From Oscillospiraceae bacterium (lineage in GTDB: Bacteria; Bacillota; Clostridia; Oscillospirales; Acutalibacteraceae): a stretch of DNA of 64,000 bases. The notes below the pieces were generated by a model that was not told where the DNA came from, did no database searches, and saw nothing but the letters and a program-made list of their open reading frames with translations. A program made the position numbers and the translations under genes. The stretch spans positions 485,795 through 549,794 of the forward strand of contig SVNZ01000001.1 in assembly GCA_015066595.1 (NCBI GenBank), given 5' to 3'. Shown here piece after piece: positions 29,556 to 38,189 of this stretch (its first letter is position 1; each line of letters begins with the position of its first letter).

Positions 29556-30737
29556 TTATTTCAGAGCTTCTAAAAGTGCATCAACCTTGTCTGTGTCTTC
29601 CCATTTAACATAAAGCTCTTCACGACCCATATGACCGTAAGCCGCAAGTTCATAGTACTTTGTAGAAGTAAGGTTGAGCTGTTTTATAATAGCTGATGGT
29701 CTGCAGTCAAAGACACTCTTTACTGCGTTTGCTAAAGCTTCGTCTGAGTAGTCTGATGTGCCAAAGGTCTCGACCATAACCGATACAGGTGCAGCGACAC
29801 CGATAGCGTATGCAAGCTGTACCTCGCATTTTTTAGCGAGTTTTGCTGCAACAATGTTCTTAGCGATATAACGAGCAAAATACGCAGCGCTTCTGTCAAC
29901 CTTTGTAGGATCTTTTCCTGAGAAAGCACCACCACCGTGACGTGAATAGCCACCATATGTATCAACGATAATCTTACGACCTGTGAGACCAGAATCGCCT
30001 ACAGGGCCTCCGATAACAAAGCGCCCTGTCGGGTTGATGTAGAACTTGGTATTATCATCAAGAAGTTCATCAGGTACAACAGGTTTAATAACATACTCTA
30101 AGATATCTTTTCTGATTTGCTCGAGTGTCACATCATCATCGTGCTGAGTTGATACAACAACAGTATCAACACGCACGACCTTGTCGTCATCGTACTCGAC
30201 TGTAACCTGTGATTTACCATCAGGGCGAAGATATGACAACGTGCCGTTTTCTCTGACTTCCTTCAATTTATGAGAAAGCTTGTGTGCTAAAGATACAGGA
30301 AGTGGCATAAGCTCATCTGTTTCATCACAAGCAAAACCAAACATCATACCCTGGTCGCCAGCACCTATTTGGTTGAGCTCGTTATTTTCACCATCTTTGA
30401 GCTCATATGAGTTGTTGACACCCATAGCGATATCCGGTGACTGCTGATCAAGTGCAACATCTACAACGCAGGTGTTGCCGTTAAAGCCACACTCGTCGTT
30501 GTCGTAACCTGTTTCACAAACAACCTTTCTGACAATGCTTTCGATATCGACCTGAGCTGTTGTAGTAACCTCGCCCATCACATGAACTACACCTGTTGTT
30601 GCTGTTGTTTCGCACGCAACGTGAGCGTTTTTATCCTGAGCTAAGATAGCATCGAGCACGGCATCGGATACTCTGTCACAGAGCTTGTCAGGATGACCGT
30701 GTGTTACTGACTCTGATGTAAATAAACGCTTTGACAT
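29556..30737 (-). CDS. metK: S-adenosylmethionine synthetase
   Basis: [58 protein letters not shown]. Confidence 0.97.
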   Translation of the reverse strand: MSKRLFTSESVTHGHPDKLCDRVSDAVLDAILAQDKNAHVACETTATTGVVHVMGEVTTTAQVDIESIVRKVVCETGYDNDECGFNGNTCVVDVALDQQSPDIAMGVNNSYELKDGENNELNQIGAGDQGMMFGFACDETDELMPLPVSLAHKLSHKLKEVRENGTLSYLRPDGKSQVTVEYDDDKVVRVDTVVVSTQHDDDVTLEQIRKDILEYVIKPVVPDELLDDNTKFYINPTGRFVIGGPVGDSGLTGRKIIVDTYGGYSRHGGGAFSGKDPTKVDRSAAYFARYIAKNIVAAKLAKKCEVQLAYAIGVAAPVSVMVETFGTSDYSDEALANAVKSVFDCRPSAIIKQLNLTSTKYYELAAYGHMGREELYVKWEDTDKVDALLEALK

Positions 30738-30785
30738 AATAATCAATCCTTTCTATATTTCTAATTTAGAATTAAATATGCAATA

Positions 30786-30812
30786 AAAAAACCGCTTTTA
30801 AGAAGCGGCATA
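30786..30812 (-). terminator. Attenuator/terminator of the metK leader
   Basis: Minus strand GCCGCTTCTTAAAAGCGGTTTTTTT, downstream of the SAM aptamer. Confidence 0.8.
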
Positions 30813-30817
30813 AAAAC

Positions 30818-30912
30818 CTCATCTCTCGGTAACACCGCAGGAATTAGCACCTTACATAATGCAGGTTGCCGGACGTCACAGGGCCTGTCCCTCAGTCACT
30901 CTTGATAAGTCA
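30818..30912 (-). ncRNA. SAM-I (S-box) riboswitch
   Basis: Minus strand CTTATCAAGAGTGACTGAGGGACAGGCCCTGTGACGTCCGGCAACCTGCATTATGTAAGGTGCTAATTCCTGCGGTGTTACCGAGAGATGAGG, upstream of metK. Confidence 0.95.
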
Positions 30913-30983
30913 TATTGAATTTCCAAAGGATATTATAGCACATAGTCGACAGTTGTCAACACATTTTGCACTATTTTAGGGCA

Positions 30984-31013
30984 AAAAAATCAGACCCGAA
31001 GGCCTGATTTTCC
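30984..31013 (-). terminator. Intrinsic terminator
   Basis: Minus strand AAATCAGGCCTTCGGGTCTGATTTTTTT. Confidence 0.75.
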
Positions 31014-31048
31014 CTAAATATAATATGAGGAATCTAATCACGAAAAGA

Positions 31049-31342
31049 TTAGGCAATTTCTTCTAATGCACAGTCACAAGCGAGTGAATGTGTTACTCTG
31101 TCTTCAACCTCAGCACGCTTACCGTTATTGAAACGATCAACAGTACCTACGAGGTAACCTGTGATACGTCTGATACGCTCAAAAGGAACGTTGTCATATG
31201 TGTACTTAACATCGACATACTCACCGTCAACTGTAAAATCGATAGTCTTGATATATTTGTCAGGATTAGCTTCCTTGAGTTGTGCTACATAAATGTCGAT
31301 TTCATTTTGTGGCAGTGTGCCACCTGTTACGTTAATTTTCAT
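31049..31342 (-). CDS. Small protein resembling the C-terminal part of anaerobic ribonucleotide reductase (NrdD-like)
   Basis: FERIRRITGYLVGTVDRFNNGKRAEVEDRVTH resembles the NrdD C-terminal RxTGY..R.NxGK segment; 97 aa. Confidence 0.55.
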   Translation of the reverse strand: MKINVTGGTLPQNEIDIYVAQLKEANPDKYIKTIDFTVDGEYVDVKYTYDNVPFERIRRITGYLVGTVDRFNNGKRAEVEDRVTHSLACDCALEEIA

Positions 31343-31513
31343 TGTAAAAACCCCTCTATAATTCTTTTAAAACACATTATTTAGATGACTGTCTAAAGTC
31401 TACCACAATATATAGGGGTATTCAAGTAACAAAAATATTATTTTAGTAACAAAATTTTAACCTTTAATTACGCTACAGAATATAGATGTAATTGTAAATT
31501 CTCACGGTGAAAT

Positions 31514-32035
31514 TTAGGTTTCTTCTCGGGTTTGATAAAGCCCGAGTTTAAGCACTTTTGGCAAAATAATGTAGACTGCTAAGGCTGTAACCGTTCCTGT
31601 GATGACAGATGCAAAACCTAGTACAAAAAAATATGCAAACACAGTGCTGTCGGTGAAAAAGTAAGCTACCAGAATCTGACCGAGGTTGTGACAAAAAGCA
31701 CCGCCTACGCCGATACCCACAAAACCGATCTTTTTAAACTTTATCAAAAGATACATCGCAACAAGACTCAGCAATCCTCCGCACAAACTCATCATGAATG
31801 CAGTGAAGCCTCGCATCAAAAGTGCAAAAACAGCTTTCACCAAACACACAACAAGTGCACATGGAAAGCTCATTGAAGTAAGCGCAAACATAGTTACGAT
31901 ATTGGAAAGCCCTAGTTTCATCCCAGGAAGCACAAACAGTAAATCAGGCAACGACATTTCAATATATGACAGCACAAGCGCTACAGCACTTAAAAGTGCG
32001 GTCTGAGTAAGTCTTAATGTACTTTTACTTTTCAT
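31514..32035 (-). CDS. Gx transporter family protein (heptaprenyl diphosphate synthase component I-like)
   Basis: ALVLSYIEMSLPDLLFVLPGMKLGLSNIVTMFAL; multi-TM; next to a NusG-II gene. Confidence 0.82.
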   Translation of the reverse strand: MKSKSTLRLTQTALLSAVALVLSYIEMSLPDLLFVLPGMKLGLSNIVTMFALTSMSFPCALVVCLVKAVFALLMRGFTAFMMSLCGGLLSLVAMYLLIKFKKIGFVGIGVGGAFCHNLGQILVAYFFTDSTVFAYFFVLGFASVITGTVTALAVYIILPKVLKLGLYQTREET

Positions 32036-32038
32036 AAC

Positions 32039-32434
32039 TCACCCCACCACCGCATCAAGATCATTTTTACTTTTACCTTCCAATGTGACAGATACCTTGG
32101 CAGGCAGACAGACTATCGACTGACCTGCACGAGTAATCTCTCCTGTGTGCTCACACAACTTATCAGGACAAGACGCTGACTTTACATATACGCTGTCACT
32201 TTCTATCACAATCGTAACAGGGAACTCTCCCTTCACCTCATATAAGGTGAGTTCATCATCAAAAGGGTTGAGCTCAACAGTACGCACGACTTCACCCTCT
32301 ACCCTGACAACACAAGATAAGTTAGAAGAATTACTATTCAGTTGTGAAACAAGCGCTATTACCGACGCAACTATAGCTACAAGAATAATAACTATATCAA
32401 ACATCGAAAAAAACTGTCTTCTACTCTTTTTCAT
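32039..32434 (-). CDS. NusG domain II-containing protein
   Basis: N-terminal TM, SASCPDKLCEHTGEITRAGQSIVCLPAKVSVTLEG. Confidence 0.85.
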   Translation of the reverse strand: MKKSRRQFFSMFDIVIILVAIVASVIALVSQLNSNSSNLSCVVRVEGEVVRTVELNPFDDELTLYEVKGEFPVTIVIESDSVYVKSASCPDKLCEHTGEITRAGQSIVCLPAKVSVTLEGKSKNDLDAVVG

Positions 32435-32578
32435 ATTACTACCTGCGCAATTTTTTATACCTTTATACTAGCATATCGAAAACAAAAAATCTACTGTAAA
32501 AACACAACATCTTTGAAACACGGTTTACATATATTATATAAATACATACGCTTTGGTAATCTTTTACAAACGCACGAA

Positions 32579-32737
32579 TTAGCACCAGCTAACTGTTACG
32601 CAATATAACAAAATCGACAAAATACAACTGTTTTTACGCCAGAAAATATTGACAAAGTTTGTAAAATTGAGTATCCTATACATAGAGGTTAGCAATGACT
32701 AACCTTAATTTTAAGCCCCGCAGTTAGCATAAGCTAA
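32579..32737 (+). promoter_or_regulatory. feo regulatory region: promoter and three TTAG-N6-CTAA palindromes
   Basis: TTGACA 32649-32654, 17 nt, TATCCT 32672-32677; palindromes 32579-32592, 32689-32702, 32724-32737; the last is followed by GCTTTTT. Confidence 0.6.
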
Positions 32738-32788
32738 CCGCTTTTTGAAACTCAACAGTTCTGTTTTTATATACAGGAGGACAATTTG

Positions 32789-33010
32789 ATGAAAACTCTC
32801 AAAGATGTAAAAATCGGCGAAAAAGCCCACGTTGTGAAGCTATACGGACAAGGTGCTGTGAAACGTCGTATAATGGATATGGGCATCACAAAAGGTGTCG
32901 AAATCAGTGTGTGCAAGGTTGCGCCCCTTGGTGATCCTATTGAAATTACAGTAAGAGGCTATCAGCTGTCACTAAGAAAAGCTGATGCCGAAATGATAGA
33001 AGTCGAATAA
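32789..33010 (+). CDS. feoA: Ferrous iron transport protein A
   Basis: MKTLKDVKIGEKAHVVKLYGQGAVKRRIMDMGITKGVEI; upstream of feoB. Confidence 0.92.
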   Translation: MKTLKDVKIGEKAHVVKLYGQGAVKRRIMDMGITKGVEISVCKVAPLGDPIEITVRGYQLSLRKADAEMIEVE

Positions 33011-33040
33011 ATATAAGCACAAGACACTATGGAGGCACTG

Positions 33041-35218
33041 ATGAAAAAAATTACAATCGCTCTTGCCGGTAACCCTAACAGCGGTAAAACAACGCTTTTT
33101 AACGCACTCACCGGTTCTAACCAATATGTAGGCAACTGGCCCGGTGTTACTGTAGAAAAAAAAGAAGGTAAATATAAAAAGGATAGCAATATCACTATCA
33201 CCGACCTGCCGGGTATTTACTCTCTCTCTCCTTATACGTTAGAAGAAGTTGTAGCAAGAGAATATCTGCTCAACGAACGTCCTGACGTTATTCTCGACAT
33301 TGTTGACGGTACCAACCTGGAACGAAACCTGTACCTCACAACTCAGTTTATGGAGCTTGGTATTCCGGTTGTTGTTGCCATCAATATGATGGATGTTGTA
33401 GAAAAAAAAGGTGATAAAATCAACATCGAAGAGCTGTCAAAGAAACTTCGATGCAAAGTTATCCCTATCTCAGCTCTAAAAGGCGACTCGGTTTTTGATG
33501 CGGCAGAGGTGGCTATTGAAGTCGCTAAAGAAGGCAAACGCAAACCACAGCACATCTTCTCCGGTATTGTAGAACACGCACTGGCTCATATTGAAGAAGC
33601 ATGTATCCACAATATGGAAGATGAGCGTCAGCGTTGGTATTCGGTAAAACTGTTTGAACGTGATGAAAAAGTCTTGAAAGAACTCAAGCTCGACCAAAGC
33701 ATCATCAAACACATTGATACAGATATCAAAGCGGTTGAAGAATACTTCGACGATGACGCTGAGGCTGTTATCACTAACGAACGCTATACATTCATAGAAT
33801 CATTGATGAGGACCTGCTACAAGAGAAAAAATGACGGAAAGCCTACCGCATCAGACAGGATAGATAAAATACTCACAAACCGTATCTTAGCTCTTCCTAT
33901 ATTCGCACTTATTATGTGGGGTGTGTACACGCTTTCTATCGGTACCATCGGTGCGTGGACAGTCGAGTTTATGAATGACACCCTCTTTGGCGAATGGGTG
34001 GTTCCGTTTATCACAACTTTTCTAAAAAACATAGGCTGTGCCGACTGGCTCAACTCCCTTATATCTGACGGAATCGTAGGCGGTGTTGGCGCAGTGCTCG
34101 GATTTGTTCCTCAGATGTTCATACTGTTCTTCCTACTCTCCATTTTGGAAAGCATCGGATATATGTCCAGAGTTGCTTTTATTATGGATAAGATTTTCAG
34201 AAAGCTTGGGCTTTCCGGAAAGAGCTTTATCCCTATGCTTGTTGCATCAGGTTGTGGTGTGCCGGGCATTATGGCTTCCCGTACTATTGAGCAAGACAGA
34301 GACCGCAAAATGACAATCATGACAACAGCATTCATCCCTTGTGGTGCTAAAATGCCTATCGTTGCGCTCATTGCAGCAGCTCTTTTTGATGGTGGTGCCT
34401 GGGTAGCTACACTTGCTTACTTTGTAGGTATCGGTGCTGTTGTTGTTTCAGGTATCATTTTAAAGAAAACTAAAGCTTTCGCGGGAGATCCTGCTCCATT
34501 TGTAATGGAGTTGCCTGCATATCATATGCCGCTTTTCAGTAATGTACTTCGCACAACATGGGAACGTGGCTGGTCTTTTGTAAAGCGTGCAGGTTCGGTT
34601 ATTTTGCTTGCGAGTATTATTATCTGGGTGCTTAACTCACTTTCGCTTGAGGGTGGACTGCACTATATTACTGACACTAATGACGGAGATTCTGTACTTG
34701 CTGCTATCGGCAACGTTATTTCGTTTATATTTGTTCCTCTTGGATTTGGTAACTGGCAATGTGCTGTCGCAACAATCCTCGGCCTTGTAGCAAAAGAAGA
34801 AATCGCAGGTGTTTTCGGCTCGCTTTCTGATATGTTCGCCTCTGCAAACCCTGAGGCTGCTGCTGATCTTCTCGGCGCTATGGAAGGTGGAGTATCGAAT
34901 ATCGCTTTAATAGGTCAGGAGTTTTTCGGTGGATCTAAGCTTTCTGGTATATCATTCCTTATTTTCAATCTGCTTTGTGCACCTTGCTTTGCAGCTATGG
35001 GAGCCATCAGACGTGAGATGAACAACGCTAAATGGACATTCTTTGCGATAGGATATATGACAGTGTTTGCGTATGCTATATCTTTGATTGTATATAATAT
35101 CGGTATGCTGTTTTCCGGTGTGTTCACAGTATGGACTGTTCTAGCCATTTTAGTACTTGCGTTACTGATTTACTTGATATTCAGAAAAAACAAATTCGAA
35201 AACAATAAACTGAAATAA
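33041..35218 (+). CDS. feoB: Ferrous iron transport protein B
   Basis: ALAGNPNSGKTTLFNALTGSNQYVGNWPGVTVEKKEG G1-G3 motifs, gate TM domains; start at 33041 after GGAGG. Confidence 0.96.
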   Translation: MKKITIALAGNPNSGKTTLFNALTGSNQYVGNWPGVTVEKKEGKYKKDSNITITDLPGIYSLSPYTLEEVVAREYLLNERPDVILDIVDGTNLERNLYLTTQFMELGIPVVVAINMMDVVEKKGDKINIEELSKKLRCKVIPISALKGDSVFDAAEVAIEVAKEGKRKPQHIFSGIVEHALAHIEEACIHNMEDERQRWYSVKLFERDEKVLKELKLDQSIIKHIDTDIKAVEEYFDDDAEAVITNERYTFIESLMRTCYKRKNDGKPTASDRIDKILTNRILALPIFALIMWGVYTLSIGTIGAWTVEFMNDTLFGEWVVPFITTFLKNIGCADWLNSLISDGIVGGVGAVLGFVPQMFILFFLLSILESIGYMSRVAFIMDKIFRKLGLSGKSFIPMLVASGCGVPGIMASRTIEQDRDRKMTIMTTAFIPCGAKMPIVALIAAALFDGGAWVATLAYFVGIGAVVVSGIILKKTKAFAGDPAPFVMELPAYHMPLFSNVLRTTWERGWSFVKRAGSVILLASIIIWVLNSLSLEGGLHYITDTNDGDSVLAAIGNVISFIFVPLGFGNWQCAVATILGLVAKEEIAGVFGSLSDMFASANPEAAADLLGAMEGGVSNIALIGQEFFGGSKLSGISFLIFNLLCAPCFAAMGAIRREMNNAKWTFFAIGYMTVFAYAISLIVYNIGMLFSGVFTVWTVLAILVLALLIYLIFRKNKFENNKLK

Positions 35219-35235
35219 TAAAAGGAGCCTTCACT

Positions 35236-35412
35236 ATGCTTAATTTTCTTAGTCAAAATCTAGCTACAATTCTCGTACTGTTAGTAGTGATTGCAGTGGT
35301 TTCTTTGGTTGTTATTAAAATGATTCGTGATAAAAAGAAAGGCAAAAAATCTTGCAGTTACGGTTGCGGTGGCTGTCCAATGAAAGACAGCTGTCACAGC
35401 GATAAAAAATAA
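35236..35412 (+). CDS. FeoB-associated Cys-rich membrane protein (58 aa)
   Basis: Not in ORF track; MLNFLSQNLATILVLLVVIAVVSLVVIKMIRDKKKGKKSCSYGCGGCPMKDSCHSDKK; RBS AAAGGAG. Confidence 0.88.
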   Translation: MLNFLSQNLATILVLLVVIAVVSLVVIKMIRDKKKGKKSCSYGCGGCPMKDSCHSDKK

Positions 35413-35417
35413 TATAC

Positions 35418-35449
35418 AAAAACGCAGGAGAAAAACTCCTGCGTTTTTG
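35418..35449 (+). terminator. Intrinsic terminator
   Basis: AAAACGCAGGAG-AAAAA-CTCCTGCGTTTTTG. Confidence 0.85.
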
Positions 35450-35517
35450 TTTTGTATGGAATAATCATAGCACTTATGCGAAAACTATTAGCGATCAAAA
35501 AATAAAGGAGTATGCAT

Positions 35518-36183
35518 ATGTTCAAACACGAAAAACAGCTTTTTCATCCAGTATCTGTAGAACGCCCTAACCCTCAGTACGCCGCACTCTTACAAGAACA
35601 ACTAGGCGGCGGTAACGGTGAGCTCAAGGCTGCTATGCAGTATATGTCACAAAGTTTCAGAATTAAAGACCCCGAGATAAAGGACCTGTTCTTGGATATA
35701 GCAGCTGAAGAACTCGGCCATATGGAAATGGTAGCTCAAACAATCAATCTGTTAAATGGACACGATGTTGACTACTCGACAATCGGTGCGGGTGAAATAC
35801 AAACACACGTACAACTTGGACTCAACCCAGGTCTTATCAATGCATCAGGCTACTCATGGACAGGTGACTACGTTACTGTAACAGGAGATTTGTGCGCTGA
35901 CTTGCTGTCTAATATCGCATCTGAACAACGAGCTAAGGTTGTATATGAATATCTATACAGGCAGATAGAAGATAAAAAGGTACGCGAAACAATAGACTTT
36001 TTGCTAAATCGTGAAGAAGCTCACAACGCAATGTTCAGGGAAGCTTTCAACAAAGTACAGGACACCGGCTCTAACAGAGATTTCGGTACTACTAAAGCTG
36101 CAAAAATGTATTTTTCTATGTCAGAACCATCAGGTACATCACACTTTGATGATACTGAAGTCAAACCACCGGCATTCTGCTAG
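35518..36183 (+). CDS. Manganese catalase family protein (CotJC-like)
   Basis: LGGGNGELKAAMQYMSQSF, EELGHMEMVAQTINLL, REEAHNAMFREAF. Confidence 0.92.
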   Translation: MFKHEKQLFHPVSVERPNPQYAALLQEQLGGGNGELKAAMQYMSQSFRIKDPEIKDLFLDIAAEELGHMEMVAQTINLLNGHDVDYSTIGAGEIQTHVQLGLNPGLINASGYSWTGDYVTVTGDLCADLLSNIASEQRAKVVYEYLYRQIEDKKVRETIDFLLNREEAHNAMFREAFNKVQDTGSNRDFGTTKAAKMYFSMSEPSGTSHFDDTEVKPPAFC

Positions 36184-36184
36184 T

Positions 36185-36222
36185 AAAAAAAAAGGAACTG
36201 CAAAAACAGCAGTTCCTTTTTT
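36185..36222. terminator. Bidirectional intrinsic terminator
   Basis: AAAAGGAACTGC-AAAAACA-GCAGTTCCTTTTTT between convergent genes. Confidence 0.8.
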
Positions 36223-36223
36223 A

Positions 36224-37555
36224 CTAGCTTTTAACAATGCGTTTTGTTTTCCATTTTCCGCTTTTAAATCGCCAGAACATCAGCACACCTCTGAAAAGTT
36301 CATCGGCAGCAAGTGCTATCCATAAGCCATAGACCCCTAAGTTCAAAACTACCGCAAATATGTATGAACCCAAGACGCTTACAAGCCACATAGATACAAT
36401 CGCACACAGCGTCGGAAAATACACGTCCCCTGCACCTCGCAAACACGCTATCAGTACTAAATTTGTAGTACGTCCAAGCTCGAGTGCAATATTTATAAGC
36501 AGCAGTGTTGCGCCCAAAGCGATGACCTGCTCATTATCGGTGAATATATCGAGCAGTGATGTTCTGAATAAAACACCCAGTACACACGCTGACATCGTGA
36601 CAATCAAAGCGTTTCTGTATGACTTCATACCGCTTTTGTAAGCTTTGTCCATCTCCCCAGCACCGACAAGGTGTCCTGTGATAATCTGTGACGCCTGTCC
36701 TATAGCCACCGCAAATATGTAGAAAAACATTGTGATATTCTGAACATAAGTTTTCGCAATAAGCTCGTTATTAGTAAGAAAATTCAGCACTATTGAAGTG
36801 ATAACAAGCTGTGAAATATTGTACAAAAATGACTCAAGCGCAGATGGTACACCAATTTTTATGATATCTTTGACATCGCTCCACGGAAACGGTTTTAAGA
36901 ATCTGAATATCTTTATGCTTTCGACTTTTGAAAAAAGCACCACAGCAAGGACTACTGTACCCACAATTCGGCTGAAAGTTGTAGCAACAGCAACACCCAT
37001 AACGCCCATTCTCGGTGCTCCGAACAAGCCGAGAACTAATATAATGTCTAAAACTGTATTCAAGATGTTCATTCCAACAGTAACGTACATCGAGATTTTA
37101 GTCAGTCCGTGATTTCTGATGACGACCGACATAGATGCAAGGACTGCTTGCAAAAACAGAAATCCGCCTACGATTGACAGATACTCGCTTGCAAAGTCGA
37201 GTATAGTGCCCTTTGCTCCGATAAAAACAAGTATTTCTTTGCTGAATAGCACCAAAAACGCACTGATAACAATACCGAATATAAAGTTAAAGAATATTGA
37301 AATAGCAGCGATTTTAGAAGCGTGTTCTTTTTTCTTAGCTCCAAGATACTGCGATATCAGCACTGCACTCGCACCAGATATCACAGTAAATACAATCGTG
37401 ACTATAGATACAGCCTGGTTAGCTGTGTTGACAGAAGACGCCGCCAGGTCGTCATATCGACTCAGTATAAATACATCGACAAAGCCTAATAACATGAACA
37501 AAGCAGTTTCAATAAATATAGGCCACGCTAAGCTGAAAAGGTTGAGTTTTTTCAT
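36224..37555 (-). CDS. MATE family efflux transporter
   Basis: 12-TM protein; SAVLISQYLGAKKKEHASK, IGQASQIITGHLVGAGEMDKAYKSG. Confidence 0.9.
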   Translation of the reverse strand: MKKLNLFSLAWPIFIETALFMLLGFVDVFILSRYDDLAASSVNTANQAVSIVTIVFTVISGASAVLISQYLGAKKKEHASKIAAISIFFNFIFGIVISAFLVLFSKEILVFIGAKGTILDFASEYLSIVGGFLFLQAVLASMSVVIRNHGLTKISMYVTVGMNILNTVLDIILVLGLFGAPRMGVMGVAVATTFSRIVGTVVLAVVLFSKVESIKIFRFLKPFPWSDVKDIIKIGVPSALESFLYNISQLVITSIVLNFLTNNELIAKTYVQNITMFFYIFAVAIGQASQIITGHLVGAGEMDKAYKSGMKSYRNALIVTMSACVLGVLFRTSLLDIFTDNEQVIALGATLLLINIALELGRTTNLVLIACLRGAGDVYFPTLCAIVSMWLVSVLGSYIFAVVLNLGVYGLWIALAADELFRGVLMFWRFKSGKWKTKRIVKS

Positions 37556-37716
37556 ACATTTCCTCTTTTTCTTTTAATCCGTACAAAATATATCACAGAC
37601 ATTTTGTATAGTCAACAAATCTTATAATTATGGAATATATTACTAACATATAACTAAATAAAAACTAGTCTTGATTTTAGCAAAAAGATATTGTATAATA
37701 TTTGTCAAAGCAACAT

Positions 37717-37801
37717 GCGGGTGTGGCGGAATTGGCAGACGCGCCAGATTTAGGTTCTGGTGTCAACCGATGTGCAGGTTCAAGTCCTGTCACCCGCACC
37801 A
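37717..37801 (+). tRNA. tRNA-Leu (anticodon UAG)
   Basis: GCGGGTGTGGCGGAATTGGCAGACGCGCCAGATTTAGGTTCTGGTGTCAACCGATGTGCAGGTTCAAGTCCTGTCACCCGCACCA; anticodon TAG at 37751-37753; encoded CCA. Confidence 0.97.
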
Positions 37802-38100
37802 TCGTCGTCGCAGACTTAAAAGGTCTGCGACGATTTTTTATTTTAAACAAACAAATAGGTAACAGGACTTGAAGGCGAGTGTGCCGAGGAGATGTGGAAC
37901 GCATCGACTAAGGTAAAAACACTCCAGTGGAGCGTTTTTAGCGAGAGCGATGATAAACTTGTCTAAACCACAATGAGGGTAAGACGAGGTAGCTTTAAAT
38001 GAATATTAAACACCTGTCACCCGCACCAACGTCGTCGCAGACTCAAAAGGTCTGCGACGATTTTTTATTTTAAACAAACAAATAAGTAAAAAGACTTGAA
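37786..38100. repeat. Direct repeat: tRNA-Leu 3' end + terminator + tail (37786-37873 and 38013-38100)
   Basis: 88-bp copies, offset 227 bp, about 5 mismatches; both contain CCTGTCACCCGCACCA and the terminator. Confidence 0.9.
37805..37838 (+). terminator. tRNA-Leu terminator
   Basis: CGTCGCAGAC-TTAAAAG-GTCTGCGACGATTTTTT. Confidence 0.85.
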
Positions 38101-38114
38101 CCTTACACACAAAT

Positions 38115-38168
38115 AAAAACTGCCCTGTTACCAATTCTGGTTTCTCCAGCGTAACAGGACAGTTTTTC
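38115..38168 (-). terminator. Long hairpin terminator
   Basis: AAAAACTGCCCTGTTAC ... GTAACAGGACAGTTTTT, downstream of the dockerin gene on the minus strand. Confidence 0.75.
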
Positions 38169-38189
38169 TTTAAGTTTGTTTCTCTAGCC

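Noticed and set aside
37677-37904. 75-aa minus-strand ORF containing VRVTGLEPAHRLTPEPKSGASANSATPA
   Set aside because: Antisense translation across tRNA-Leu and its terminator, a well-known spurious ORF type
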